Assembly: GCA_028564675.1 (NCBI GenBank)
Contig: JAOVVO010000220.1
Coordinates: 47,603-111,602 of the forward strand
Direction: 5' to 3'
Origin: Onchocerca lupi
Taxonomy: Eukaryota > Nematoda > Chromadorea > Rhabditida > Onchocercidae
DNA: 64,000 nt
Shown one piece after another: positions 36,764-51,500 of the stretch. Below the pieces are notes generated by a model that was not told the origin of the DNA, ran no database searches, and saw only the letters and a program-made list of their open reading frames with translations. How positions within the stretch are numbered: position 1 is the first letter of the stretch; each line of letters starts with the position of its first letter. Position numbers and translations under genes: made by a program.

Positions 36764-39700
36764 TAGTGAATATATTTTTTCGAAATTGAATATGATAAAC
36801 TATATTATTTACTATCAGAAATTAAAATATGATAACTTGATAAAATCGAAAAAAGAAATCAAATCTTTTATCACGGAAATGCATGAAAGGCAAAATGTAA
36901 AAATGCCTTTCTGCTTTTTTCATTTATTTCTTTTGTTTTATCATGCATGCTGATTTTTTTTTGCACAGCATATACATTCCAGAAATTTGTACAATTTCAA
37001 ATCTAATGAAATTTTTTTAGGATTAAATTCTGCTTCATATATTTTGCTGAATCAAATATTTCCCAATTAATTATAATTTCTATTTCAACAGATCAGGTAT
37101 TCGTTTTCTTCCTTCATCTGTTCCCAATCGATTCGCAAGTAATTTCCTCTTAACACAGGTTAGAAAAAACTACATAAGACAGAATCTAAATAAAAAATGA
37201 GATGAATCACGCTAAAATTCACGTTAATGGAATATTACTTGACGAGAGTTTACAGCTAATTATTCAATAGGTGGTATTTTATGAAATTACACATGAACTT
37301 TTCCCAAATGTTGCACATATCCGGCGATACAAATAACACAGGATTTACACATTTAAATCGTCAAATTTTTAAATCAGTATATTTACTGCTATTTAGTTTC
37401 TCGCATAAAAAAAAAGAAAAACAAGTGAGATTTGTTAACAATTGCTTTAATGCTGCTATTAATTTGAATTTATTCAAGTATTTCAGTATCTCCATTCCGA
37501 TTAATTTCTCTCCTTATTTTGCTAATCACCATAGACGCTAATTGTGGACAAATGTAAATTTTTTACGAAGCATAATTCAACTTTATCTAATTAACTTTCA
37601 TCTCAAATATTTTCATGTTTTTTTAATGGACAAAATAAATAAATGTCAGTTAGAGGAAAAAAAGAATTAGCAAAATTTATTAAACAAACGATTGAAATGA
37701 AATTTTGAAGAAAAACAAGGAAGTAATTGTTGATTTTGCAAAACTTTCACTAATTTTCTAAAAATAGACTTTGAAGGGATTGCAAAGTTGTTTGATAATT
37801 AAGTTCTTAATTTATTATTGGCAAAATCAACCAATTATTTTATGTTTCAATTTCTCACGTTGAAAGATATCGGTCATAAATAAAGAATGAAGAATGAAAA
37901 ATAATGCGTATTTTAGATCAGATAGTATGAATGAACTGCTAGAAAGTTTGAAATTGATGATATTCTCGTCATTGAAGAAAGCATAACTTAGTTTTAGTTC
38001 AAAAAATAAAACTTTTTTTCGATTTAGTATTTCTGATATTCTTGTTTTCCATTATATGAAAGTGTAATTCAGATTCACGGCTGTTTACTTCAACCAACTA
38101 CTCTTTGAAGTTTGTTTTCATATTTTCCAAGACAATTCTCGAACTTCTGTTACAAACTTAGCGATTATTATTGGATGATTGTGCAAACTAAATTGAAATT
38201 CGCATTTATCAATCACTTGATAATCATTCGAATTCAGCTCAAATTACATCGTAGTGGGAAAAGAAAACTTTTCTGAAATTTCCAGAAATCTTTACTGTAA
38301 TTTCCTTTCTTTTTTCTTCTCTCTTTCATTCTTCCAAACAATTACAATACAAAATTTGTCTCATTTTTTAATGTTCGAAACGATACTTTACAAAAAGTTG
38401 TCAACGAAGACATTCAGTTGACACAACGAAAAGATCTCTTCAAAAATAGCACTTCGACAGATTTTAGAAATACTAGTTAAATAAGAATATTTTTAAAAAA
38501 AGAAAAAGGAAAGAGAGGAGGAAGCAGGAAAAAAGATATGCTTATGACATGATGGCAGAATGTCGACGGATGGAAAACTGATCGTGAATTTAAATTGTTC
38601 TCTCTTCATTTCTTCACTTTTCTCACTTTTTTAGCATAATGAAATAAAAGCATAAAAATTTTTAGTACGATGAAATTGTGGCATAATGAAATGCCATTTC
38701 GTTTTTTGTGTATTCCAAAAATTAGATTAATAAATTTTTAATGCACTATTGAATCACTGACTCGTATGTTTAATCCAAGCTCAATTCAGATGTAAGAAAA
38801 AGGAGAACAAAAATAAAACTTAGTTTGATTAATTAATTATGATCAATACTTCTTAAATTTATTAAATCAATTGAAAACTTCCTGTTAATTGGAGTAGTAA
38901 TTAACTTCATGTGCTTAATGCAGCAAATTTTCTTATTTTAATATGTATTCGCGTTTAATATAAACACTTTCTATCCTCGTTTTCATAAAAGCAATTAAAG
39001 CAATGAATATTTATTAATTTATTATTGATCTTTATCGCATTTATTTTTTAGATTACAGCAAAACGATTGCATAATCAGTTATAATTGGCATTGCTCTTAT
39101 AAATAAGTAAATTTTCAGACTTGTAGATTTTGCTTAAAGTTGGATAAAATAGTTTCTTTTCTATTGTTTGTATTAAAATCTCATTAATATAAATTTATAA
39201 TTCTTTGGAAAGAAATTTTCATTGAAAAATCAAAAATATATTCGAAGTTTTCCGAAAAATGTGCTAAGCATTGTGCTGATATTGTTATTTATTAGCATTT
39301 CAAATTGATCGAAATTTTCATTCCGATGAATTTGAAATTAGATTCATAATTATTACTTATATTCCATTTTAGGAGCTCTAATTTTATTTATCGCTCAAAA
39401 ATAATAGAAGCTAAATGTTTTCAAGTCATAAACATTTTAAGACATTAAAAAATCATTCACACGTTTCGATACGCTGGAAACCTATCATCCATTTTTGATT
39501 TCTACAAAAATAAATAAAATTATGCCATATACAGGGAGACTAAACTTTAGAATAAATATAAAATAAAAGTAAATTGATAATTGATAAATTGATTAGATCA
39601 GAAAATACTAGATATAAGTATTAATTATAAATTATTACTGATGGTAAGTATGTTAAATGCCATAAAAACTAAACAAAATAAGTACTAAGTTAAGTAAAAT

Positions 39701-42676
39701 TTTACGAAGTAAAATGTGAGACAAAAATTAGGGAAAGCATAAATGAAAATAACCATAAATTAATGAAAGTAGCTATAAAGTAGTTATAATGAAAGTGTGT
39801 ATAAGTTAAAGTAGCAATAAGAGGTTAAATTATAAATTGCATAAATCTATTAATTATTTTATTTATTAATTAAATAATGTATGCATGGAAAATATGTTAA
39901 AGATAAGGTTCTTTGTACCTAGGTAAGGTAATTAAAATTTGTCATTTTAGCACACACCGTATAATTTTATGAACAATTACTTTTATTAAGATAACTCGCA
40001 TAAACAAAAGGTATCATTCAGTACTTGGGAATTTTTGTAAGTAAAGAACAAGGCACAAACTTAAGGAAGTAAAATATGGTAAATATAAAAGACTTTGAAA
40101 ATTTATTTTGGGGAAAAAAAATCAGACATCATAACGTAATTATATATAGAAAAACAAATGTACAAAATTAATTGAATTTTATATTTGAGAGAAAATTATT
40201 TTTATCGTCATTAATTAAATAAATTCAATTAATAGCTCTCTTTTCTTATATGATATTTGATTTAAGCATTAAATAAAAAAGTAGAAATTCAAGCAAATTT
40301 TTAAAATCTATGATCTTTTTTATATAAATGATTCATGAAAATCTTATAAAATTATAAATCTCGTTTTTTGATAATATAACTTTTTCCTTTTTTTTTGCAA
40401 CATGCTTGAATGAATTTTCGTTTGCTTAGGTTAACAAGAAGTGAGATTTTTGTATGTTTAAGTGATAGGAAAGACTGAGGAATGAACAATGCAAACAATT
40501 GGATTTTTTGGTTTGCACTCCTCTCATTCTTCTTTTTAACTCTCGGAGAGTTCTAGATTTCTCAAATTTCATTCAAATTTAGCCTTAAAATAGTCTCTAA
40601 ATAGGTTAGAAGTGAAGTGGTAGTACTGTTCCTTCAGAAAAGAATGATTCGCTTCCGGTTATATGTGAATCAGAAGCAAACTTCTTATTCAAACTATAAC
40701 AAAATGGAATTCCATCCGATTTCTTGTTCAAGCTTACTAACCGGATTTGTATATGTCACGTTATTTTAGTTGAAATTTCAAGAATTCGGAATTTCGCAAA
40801 AGATTATCATCATATTTAGTTTATCATATTAGTTTACTAAAATCTTACAATTTGAATCAATTTTTCATTTGCTTTTATTCTTTGATGTAATGCTGCAATT
40901 TAAATTTCTGAAAACGTTTCCGATAATGGATGTTTATAGGAAACGTTTTCGATGAGATTTAATAATGTACAAATAACAAAATTGAAAATTCTGATTATCA
41001 CCGAAAAATTTAGTAAAAAATACAATGTACTGATGTAATCGATTTTATTGTAATCGTTTTGTGAAAAGCTTTTCCTCCTGAGGCATATCGAGCATAAATC
41101 ATTATGTAAATAGAATAACTAAGTTGAAGTATCGTATTGCGTCATTTTCATCCATAATATTATTTGTCATCGTTAGTAAATAATTTGATATTTAATCATA
41201 TTTTTTAATCTTTTTTAGTAACTTTATAGTCAAAATCTTATCTTGTTTAATAAACCATTTCAAATTATTACATGTCTTGTGTTTTTAACAATTTTAATCA
41301 GTAATTAATTAAGATCCCCCTGATCATACTTTATTAGCAGTAATTATCCGGCAAAATATGACGTGATATAACTTTGGGTTTGCGGAATGAGAGAAGGAAG
41401 AAGAAAAAAGTTTCAAGCAAAACAAAAAAAAGAGACTGTTACATTCTAGTCGACTTTGGGACCATCCCGAAATTATGAGAAGCTATATTATTGTCAATTA
41501 TGAACTTACTCATATTATGCATTTCTTCATATTGCAAACATATAATCTTATAGGACGCGCGTTTGCTTTTGAAGTGATCATTTGAGCATTTGCATGATTT
41601 GCTTGATCAATATTATAATATCAGATAGACATTCATCATATTTCATCATCTGTTGATAGTTATTAATAGATGGGAATTGCTTTAATAATAATACTAAGCA
41701 ATAATTTTTGCAACGTTCATATAACAAATTCTTCTTCTTATTAAATATTTAAATAATTTGAATGAAAAAGAAACAAGTTGTTTAACATTAATTCATAAGT
41801 GTACCATCAATTCGTATAATTTAGAACCACTAAACTGGTAACAAAAATTATATTATATGAGACTGATGGAAAATTTAGTCGACGTGAGAAGCAATACCAT
41901 TTTTAAATAATTACTAATCCTGAAGGAAATTTATCATTTATTTAGTCTGAAATGAAAATATACATTTTTTATAAAAGAAAAAGAAACATATATATTACAT
42001 AACACTTTCTGCGAAAAAAAGAATACACAAAAGAAAAGAAGCAAAGATGGAGAGAGAAAAAAAGTTGTAAAATTTGCTATACTTAACAATCGTTTATAGT
42101 CTGTTATTTGTTTATTACATGATTTTTTAAATCAACCTCATATATTACAACATAATTATTTACTTGCTACTGCTTCTTAATAAAAAGACAAATTTCCCCT
42201 TTGCTTAGGTTGAATTATTTCTGTCTTCTTTTTTTTCACATATACGAAATAATACAGAGCGTAAGCGAATGAATTATGCCCATGCATGTCTATCCCCCTT
42301 TTTTTTTTTTTTTTTTTTTTTTTTCTAAAATAATTCATGTGCCATAAATGCCAAGGCATATTATAAAAGAATGGATTTTCTTCAAATGGAGAATTCATCT
42401 TCTCTCGTGATTCCGGAATCATCTTGATTTAATTTACTTCTGTAGTAGCATAAAATAATATCTAAAAATGACAATTGTACGGCAATATGCAGAATTTCTC
42501 GTCAATCGACAAATTATTCCCTTTATTCCGGATAATCCTTAATCTTAGCTATTAATATCGTGTTAACATTTTCTAGCGTTACTCAATCCCCACTATATTA
42601 TCATATCCAAACATCGATAAGATAGCTAAGTTAATCTTTTCGAATACATCAATCATGTCATTATGTTTTTACAGCT
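36764..42676. other. AT-rich spacer
   Basis: No gene assembled. It includes the hairpin at 40910-40950, a T run at about 42299-42324, and an A-rich, G-containing patch at about 39530-39840 with short AAAGTAG-type repeats. Short open frames such as 42177-42422 are driven by homopolymers. Confidence 0.5.
40910..40950. repeat. Perfect 12-bp inverted repeat
   Basis: GAAAACGTTTCC (40910-40921) and GGAAACGTTTTC (40939-40950) are separated by 17 bases. It could be a structured RNA element, a binding-site pair or a transposon scar. Confidence 0.7.
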
Positions 42677-43150
42677 TCAACGAAAGACTATTAATACCAA
42701 AAATCTGTCCAAAGTTATTCTGAAATCCTGGATAATTTGACAAAAAAAAAAAATAACTGAAGCTCTCATCAGATCCCAACCATCAAAATATGAATAACCG
42801 AGTCCCACTGCAAACAATTCCTCTTCATTTGCATCCCTCCCAAGGACGGATTCGTTGGAACTAAGCTGACCGGAAATAATGATGACGATTTGGGCCGCAC
42901 AGCCCATCGTTACATTTCGATTCTTCAGCATGTGGTTTTGAGGTGGCCGTGAAAGTTCGGATAATTCTATCGATCGCTCGTTGTGAGATTTAGTCCGAGG
43001 CTGAATGGACGCTGGGTTGTCATATTGATTTTCTGCTGAATATTCTTCGGTATTCAGAAATTTGGAATTGAACTTTGACTCTTCCCTATTAACTTTTACC
43101 TCCAATCTCTCAAGATTTGTTTGCACGAGGTTTATGTGTTTTACAACATT
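42677..43150 (-). CDS. Unrecognised open stretch, possible exon(s)
   Basis: A minus-strand frame stays open for more than 150 codons (stop at 42677) in clearly less AT-rich sequence. There is no ATG at its 5' end, and the first in-frame ATG comes well inside, at HMLKNRN. It includes EEYSAENQYDNPASIQPRTK, SHNERSIELSELSRPPQN, MGCAAQIVIIISGQLSSNES and VGLGYSYFDGWDLMRAS, then becomes T-run driven (VIFFFCQ). The real coding part probably ends near 42770. No domain is recognised. It could be an internal exon whose splice sites I could not pin down, a lineage-specific gene, or a decayed one. Confidence 0.35.
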   Translation of the reverse strand, partial: NVVKHINLVQTNLERLEVKVNREESKFNSKFLNTEEYSAENQYDNPASIQPRTKSHNERSIELSELSRPPQNHMLKNRNVTMGCAAQIVIIISGQLSSNESVLGRDANEEELFAVGLGYSYFDGWDLMRASVIFFFCQIIQDFRITLDRFLVLIVFR

Positions 43151-45533
43151 AAATTAAAAATATGAAAAAATAACTTAAAAGTTATTGATATGGCCTTTTT
43201 TTTTCATTGTTTTTTAGATGAAAAGACATGTCATGCTTTAATTAATTTTTAGTCATTACCTTTCGGCTAAGATTTTTCTGTTTACAAGTCAAATAAATTA
43301 GTCGAAAGAAAGTTGATTCATACTCATCATGGCTATTAGAAAGAAGTGAGATTTCTGTTATCCTCAAGAATTTGGGTCGATTCAAGTGTTTGGATGGTGA
43401 AAACGTCATGAATGTCCAGTCAAATTAATTTCATACCAATACTGCATATTCCTCACAGCAACGTAAAGTTTAATTGAATTCATCTCACCGAAATCGAACC
43501 CATAGCTGCGGGGAAACGATTTTTTTTTTCCTTTAAAAATCTCTTTGCATTTTTGTTTCATATTATTCCGCATAAAAATTATTTGTATTTCTATTCTCGG
43601 CTAGGAAACTTTTTTATTTTGCTGTTTTTTTTTTTTTTTTTTTTTTGTTGATTCATGAAAATCTGAAATACTTCGACTTAAGGAAAAATTCATTAAATTT
43701 TAGCGGTTATTTTTGTTTTTCTTTTTTAAAAATTATTTAATGGACTGAACAAATTAGTCTACAGTTTACTTAGTCTAACTCTGAGATACGAAGATTGATT
43801 CCTGATTGCTGTGAATTTTGACATCAAAAAATCATTCCTGATGTGAATTTTTTTTTTTTTTTTTTGTTTTTTTTTGCAAGGAATACTTATATATTTTGTC
43901 AGTTGCTCCGAATTTCAAGCTGTAAATTATTTAAAATAAAGGTAGAAATTAGGTTGTGATTTGAACTAGTTCTGTCCCGAAACAATAATTAGACTTGAAT
44001 ATCTACAAATTTATTTGTACATGGAAGTATTATCATTGTATTGTCGTAATTGAATGTTATCATTGAATGGAACACTATACAATTCGTGTGATCGGGTATG
44101 CATTATACACTTGAACTTTATTTTTTTAAAATAATATGAATTTCCAAGTTTCAATTATTCACTGAAAAATTGTATGATATTATATCAAATATTGGTAATA
44201 GTCATCCAAAGATTTCGGGAATACACACGATATCAAAAGATTATTGTAAAATTATTGTTGGATGCAGTAACGTAAATCATTAATTAATAGGAATATCCTG
44301 GATTGTGTACAGTCCGGAAATATTTGGAAATCGTTTTTATTATCCAATAAATTATGTTGAAAAATTTGAGTCGACTTTACGAAGTTTACTTCATTTTTTT
44401 CCCCAATTTAATCTAAATTTTCAGAGTGAGTTTTAAATAAGAATATTTTATTATAATTACACTGTTAAATTAATGTGAGATGAAATAAAAAAATTTCCAT
44501 ATCACGTTAAATTATCATAATTACTCCACTATCTTCATTTTCGTTTTCAATAAACTGTTCACCTTTTCCTGAAACTAACCTTATTGAATTAAAGTAGCAT
44601 AAGCTGAAGTAAATTCAAATTAAAAAGTATGGAAAAAGATAAGCATTTCTTGGACTTTCATTACTTTGTTTTTTCATTGTCAACGGCGACTAATTACTTG
44701 TTCCCTTCATAACATTTTATAAGATTGAAATAACAAGAGCAAAGGATATTTGAGGAAGCTTGAATTACGTTCTTTAGAAAATTCATATTTATTTAATTAT
44801 TCTTTATCGTGTATATATGAAATTTGCTTGGCTTTCCTGTACATTATTATTCCTAAATTTCTCAATAAAGCAGTTTTTAAATATATCATTGAATTCTTAT
44901 AATATCGTTTGTCGCTCTAATTGTACCATTTCCGTTATCTTTCCATCATTCCTCATTCGTTTTTTCGCTGCCATCTTGGTATGAAGAAGAAAAAGAGGAA
45001 CTTTGAGAATGTTATCGAATTTGACTAATCAGTTTTATATGATGCTTTCATCTTAATTTTGATTAACAGACAAGCTGGTATTCGAATACGTATTAGATGC
45101 TTACCTAAATTGACTATGAAATGAACAAAAGAATTATGCTTTAATTAGATATTGCTTTCTGATTGCTTTCTTGCACATTTGCAATTTTTATTTTATGTTT
45201 TTTTTTAAATATTAGTTTTGATTTCTTTCCATTAATTCGGTTCGTTAATTCAAACTTTTATTTAAAGATATTGGTTGGTCTTATAATAAGAGACGTTAAA
45301 ATGGCACAGCTAAATTGAAATGAGAGATTAATAAATATGGAATGTCAATTAATGAGAAAATATGTCAAGTATATGATTACTTTCATTGTAAAGTTCTTTC
45401 CGTGTTAACCTTTACATGTAAAAGTCATTCGCCGATAAACGTCATATTAGTATTTATCCGCGTTAATTCTTATACGTAATTTTTATCGATAAAACTGCAG
45501 ATACATACCGTGTATGTTTTCTGAATTTTATCG
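43151..45533. other. Spacer upstream of the SERCA gene
   Basis: AT-rich, with T runs at about 43627-43646 and 43850-43880 and no recognised exon. The promoter and outron of the SERCA gene should lie in its right part. Confidence 0.5.
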
Positions 45534-45539
45534 TTTCAG
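45534..45539 (+). promoter_or_regulatory. TTTCAG acceptor 29 nt before SERCA ATG
   Basis: TTTCAG ends at 45539 and the ATG is at 45569. With no obvious upstream exon, this is a likely spliced-leader trans-splice site. A 5'-UTR intron is the alternative. Confidence 0.6.
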
Positions 45540-45568
45540 GGCGGAATAGCACTGAAAGAAGGGACAAT

Positions 45569-48500
45569 ATGGAAGACGCCCACACGAAATCAGCTGTTGA
45601 AGTTTTGCAGTATTTCGGTGTCAATGGTGATGTTGGCCTTTCCGAGAAACAAATCCTTCAAAACAGGGAAAAATATGGTTCCAACGGTATGCATCTTTCT
45701 CATCTTTTATATTCTTTTCATGTAAATCACGAAGTGTCGAAACCTAGGTAAGGATTTTGTGTTTTAGATATTTTATACACAAAGTAAGCAATGCTATAAA
45801 TTAATAATAGGCATTTACTTTTGTACCTTAGATATTTTATATGCGGTAGCGTAATATTGTGACGTTTGAATTAATCTTTAACGACTATAGTCGGAAAAAA
45901 GTTTCAATTTTCCATGATAATAGAGGAACAAATTCTGAGAAATGTTTCTTGTAATCAGTATTCTTCATAATCGTTACATCATATTTGCATAAGATTATTT
46001 CGGCAAATTCATCAAATTTTTAATTTACTGAACAAATCTTTCTGAAACTTTAGAATTGCCAGCCGAAGAAGGCAAGAAATTGTGGGAATTAATACTGGAA
46101 CAATTCGACGATCTTCTTGTCAAAATTCTACTTCTTGCTGCCATCATCTCATTCGTAAATATATACTTTTTAAAAAGTTTTCAGTTTTTAATATTATTTT
46201 ATTTGGAATTTTTCAATATTATTTTGTTTAGGCAATTTTCAATTTTAAAAACTTCAAGACTAGAATATTTTTTATTTTTCGTTTTCTATTTCTTAATCAA
46301 ATTATAATTTTTAAGGTGTTAGCCTTATTTGAAGAACATGACGACCAGACATCAGCGGTCACTGCTTTCGTTGAACCTTTTGTTATTTTGCTTATCTTAA
46401 TAGCAAATGCGACTGTCGGTGTTTGGCAAGTAAGTTTATTAGTTTTAATAATTCTTCATGATTAAATGATCAGTATCCTTCGATAGAAATTTCATTTAAC
46501 TGTGTCTATCGAATAATAGACTTTCAAATGATATATTACATCGAATATCTGAGCAGTCACGCATTCCTGTAATATTGCGATATTCTATGGTAAACATTCT
46601 ATGTAATGTGGGAAATTTTCATTACCTTGTTTTGAAACTAACAGATGGGATATTAATACTGTTTTTCAGTGAATTATTATTGAAATAAAATGAAGGGATA
46701 TTTTCCATCATTTCACTTTCATATTGTCAATAGAATTGGCAAGATTAAGATATTTTTTTTGACGGATGATTTCAACAATCAATCGACTATAGACTTAATA
46801 AGTTAGGAAATTTGCTTCATGTTAAAAATTTAATTTATCTTCCAGGAGAGGAATGCCGAAAGTGCTATAGAAGCTCTTAAAGAATACGAACCAGAAATGG
46901 CAAAAGTAATACGTGAAGGGAAACACGGCATTCAAATGATTCGTGCTAATGAACTTGTACCGGGTGATATCGTTGAGGTTTCAGGTATTTTTCAGGAAAA
47001 AAAAATATTTTTCAGGAAAAAAAAATATTTTTAACTTTTTCGAACAAATGCCTAAACTTTTCTGGATAAAAGTAATGAAAAACATCTTAGATTCCAAAAA
47101 TATATGGATTAAATTTGGGATTATCAGCTTTGTTTTCATTTTTTCCGTTAGCGATATTATCTAATTTCATAACGTTATTGATTGTTCCCTTTGTCTTATA
47201 TAGCTAGTGACATTATTAATTTTAAGAAAATATAAAAAAGTAATGAAAAATTATAATTATTATTAGATTTGAAAGAATCGATAAGATTCTGAAGATTCGC
47301 CATTTTACTGTGTTTGTTCGTACGAAAAATTATCATTATTTCAGTGGGTGACAAAATCCCTGCAGATTTGCGTCTGATAAAAATTTATTCAACAACATTA
47401 CGAATCGACCAGTCAATTCTTACCGGTGAATCAGTTTCTGTTATTAAGCATACGGATAGTGTGCCCGATGTAAGGGCTGTTAATCAAGATAAGAAGAACT
47501 GTCTTTTCTCCGGAACAAATGTTGCTGCTGGGAAGGTAAGTATAATGTTCGCAGTTGTTACTGAATTCATAGAATCGAAACATCGAGAAAATGAATTATT
47601 ATTCACCAAAAATTTATAGAAATTATGTCGATACTATCCTTATTTCAGGCTCGTGGTGTTGTTTTCGGCATTGGGTTAAATACGGAGATTGGTAAAATTC
47701 GTACCGAAATGGCCGAAACTGAAACAGATCGTACACCGCTTCAACAAAAGCTTGATGAATTCGGTGAACAGTTGTCCAAAGTATCATTTGCTTTATTTTC
47801 AATGATTGCTTTTTTGGAATTTAGATGAAATCTAGAAATCTTTTTATTTTTCAAGTTTCAGAGTATTCATTTATGGGAAAAGATCTCATCTGTACTTTAA
47901 TTCCTAATTTTGTCAAGTGAAGGATTTTTCAGGTTATTTCAATCATTTGTGTGGCTGTGTGGGCGATCAATATTGGTCACTTCAATGATCCTGCCCATGG
48001 TGGTTCGTGGATCAAGGGTGCTATCTATTACTTCAAGATTGCTGTTGCGCTTGCTGTTGCTGCTATCCCAGAAGGTCTGTTTCGTCGCATTCAATACATT
48101 ATGAAGAGAAAGAACAGAATGATACTTGTTCATGAATGAATTGATTCGGAAATGTATTATAAATTTGAATTAGACTTCTATATTTCAAGTCTCTGGAATT
48201 TCTCAGTGTATTAATTCACGAAGCTTAAGAATTGAGATGCCGATCTTTAAGTGTAATATTACAGGTCTTCCTGCCGTCATCACTACTTGCTTAGCTTTGG
48301 GTACACGTCGGATGGCTAAAAAAAATGCTATTGTACGTTCATTACCATCAGTGGAAACTTTGGGTTGTACTTCCGTAATTTGCTCAGATAAAACTGGAAC
48401 ACTTACTACTAATCAGATGAGCGTTTCGAAAATGTTTATCGCGAGTAAAGTCACTGGAGATGATATTGATTTCCTCGAATTTACAGTCAGCGGATCAACC

Positions 48501-51500
48501 TATGAACCGTCAGGACAAGTAACTCGATTTATTTCTTCATCTTTTATTAATTTATCGATTTAATTAATTTGATCATTATTTAATCAAAAAAGTACTCTTG
48601 TAGGAAATTTGTTAGTAAATGTAATGTTATCAAAATATTTGCAATTTTTCTTCTGTTTCTTCTAGAATTTTTATAGTTTCGTAGAAATTTGCTAGGATAT
48701 ATTTAGATAAAATGAAATTTTTATATATAGTTGATAGTGCTTTATGACAAGTAAAAATTAAAAGTCCCTAGTAAAACTTTGGACATTAATCATTATTTGG
48801 GATGAAGAAATATAAACATATTAAGAATTGAGATTAACAATCTTATTTTCTATTTGACTTTTCTTATTAAATATTTTTTTAACAACATGTTTTCATACTA
48901 AGGGAGACTTGATCTATTTTTAGGTGTTTCACCATGGACGGCAAGTAAATTGTGCAAGCGGTGAATTTGAAGCTTTAACGGAATTGGCGACTATTTGTGC
49001 AATGTGCAACGATTCTGCCGTTGATTATAATGAAGTGTGATATAATTTAGTTTTTTTTATTTGCGCTTTTGATGTAGAAAATTAATTGTAATTTTCACTG
49101 AAAATTTTCGGAATTCCATAATTTTTTGTTATAATCAATTAACACGAATTGCGGAAGTTATTTTTAAAGAATTTGAAAAAGATGCTCGATGATATGAAGT
49201 ATATGTTGCGCCATTTGAGATAGCTTAATTATGAAATTAATAATTTAAAATGAAACAAAGTAGTGAAAATATTTGAAGTGCCTGTTTAATTTTTTTTTTC
49301 GCTTTTTTTCAGACGAAACATGTGTACGAGAAAGTTGGTGAAGCAACGGAAACAGCACTAGTTGTTTTATGCGAAAAAATGAATGTATATGGGACAAATA
49401 AGACGGGTTTATCAGCCCGTGATTTGGGAAGTGTTTGTAACCGAGTAATTCAACAAAAATGGAGGAAAGAATTTACTTTGGAGTTTTCACGTGATCGGAA
49501 AAGTATGAGCGCATTTTGTGTACCATCATCCGGTGGATCGAATGCAAAAATGTTTGTGAAAGGAGCACCAGAAGGTCATTTTCATATATCTTTTTCTCTC
49601 AGACAAGTTTCATTTCTATGAATATCTAATTAAAATATTCTGTTCATTATTGAAATATTGTTGTGAGTAATTATCACCGTCCTCCAATTATATATGTATA
49701 AGAATAAAATTCACCGTAAATTTTTTTAAAGTCTTTTTTCTAATTTTTAAAGAAAGAATTCTAGTTGTTGGAGTTGTAGATTATTTATAAACAGCATTAT
49801 TTGAAAAAATATGTGAAGCGATTAAGAGATACATTAATTTGCTTCCAGCTTAAATTAAATTTTGAGTTCTGACAATGTATGACTGTATGTGATTATAGAA
49901 AAAACTAGAACTTCAATTACAGGAAGAAATTCATAAAATATTAAAAAAATATCTTTTCATAAAAAACAAAAATGTGAATATAATAGTTTGTTTCTCATTC
50001 TCTAACTTGACAAGTAAATATGAAAAGGTTTGTAAGCAAAAAAGAAGCAGCAAATGTTTTGATATTTACATGTCTTATTTGGTTTATATATGCCTTTTGA
50101 ATTGTATTTCAAATGTCATTGTTTTCATGAATACTCCTTTCAGGTGTACTGAATCGTTGCACTCACGTTCGAGTGAACGGACAGCGAATACCATTAACAC
50201 AAAAAATAACGCAGAAAATCGTTGACCAGTGCATCCAGTATGGTACCGGACGGGATACTTTGCGATGTTTAGCTTTGGGAACAATTGATAGTCCATCAGA
50301 TCCTCGCAAGTAATTTATTATTACTTTGAACGAAGAAAGAAAGAGACATAATGTGTGGTGTAGAACTAGAAGGATTTTTTTTTCTCTTGCATTTGCATGA
50401 TGCAATTATTTGTATTAAACATTGAACATTTAAAAAGCAAGTAAATGCACTTGTAGTGCTACAATGCAGTTTTCGTCATATTTTTGACGATTTTTTATAG
50501 TATGAATTTGGAAGATTCGTCGCAGTTCGCATTTTACGAAAAGGATATAACATTTGTTGGTGTCGTTGGTATGTTAGATCCACCACGAGCTGAGGTGATT
50601 CCCTCAATTAAAGAATGTCGTATGGCCGGTATCCGAGTTATCATGATCACTGGTGATAACAAAAATACTGCAGAAGCTATTGGTCGCCGCATTGGACTTT
50701 TTGGTGAAGATGAAGATTCTACAGGTAATTATTACATGATTTAAGACTTCGCAATGTTTATAAAATCGTAAATGATTCCTTTCGAAAGGAATTCTTCTTC
50801 TGGCAAAAAAAATAATATCATCCAGATTTTGTTTCTTAATTAGCTAATAATCGTGATCATTTATTCAACTGTGATGCTTTGCTGAGTTAATCATCTACGG
50901 TTACAGTTACTATTGTTGTAATCAGGATGTTAAATATAGTTGTAATCAATCATAATCAGTCATAATACGAAAACAATTTCAGGTAAGGCATTCACCGGAC
51001 GGGAATTCGATGACCTGCCACCGGAGCAACAGAGCGATGCATGCCGACGAGCTAAACTTTTTGCACGCGTTGAACCTGCGCATAAATCAAAAATTGTTGA
51101 ATTTCTTCAATCACATGGCGAAATTACTGCCATGACCGGAGATGGAGTAAATGATGCACCAGCATTGAAGAAGTCCGAAATCGGTATGGTAGTAACATAC
51201 TCAATGTTTAAAATGCATGGAAATTAGAAGTGCTGTATAATGCAAATTACCATGCCTAATATCATATATGTAGTGCTTTTTCAGGATGTTTGCTTACATT
51301 ACTGAATAAAAAAGCTGAAAATATAACCTAAATGAATAGACGAAGTCTGAAAATAGCATGCATAGAAAGAGCAAATTTATATCAGTACATCATTCTTTGG
51401 TGACTAATATGTCACATCAAAGAATACTTGGGATTTCTTACATGGTTTAGACGTGTATATTTATGATATATGCATTTAATCTGAAAAGAATCAAAAAAAG

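Noticed and set aside
43485..43515. GGGTTCGAT on the minus strand, B-box-like
   Set aside because: No A box or cloverleaf at tRNA spacing.
47951..48139. Overlapping frames on both strands in the SERCA exon 7 region
   Set aside because: The real coding part ends at the donor after 48074. The remaining codons are intron, and the minus frame is a shadow.
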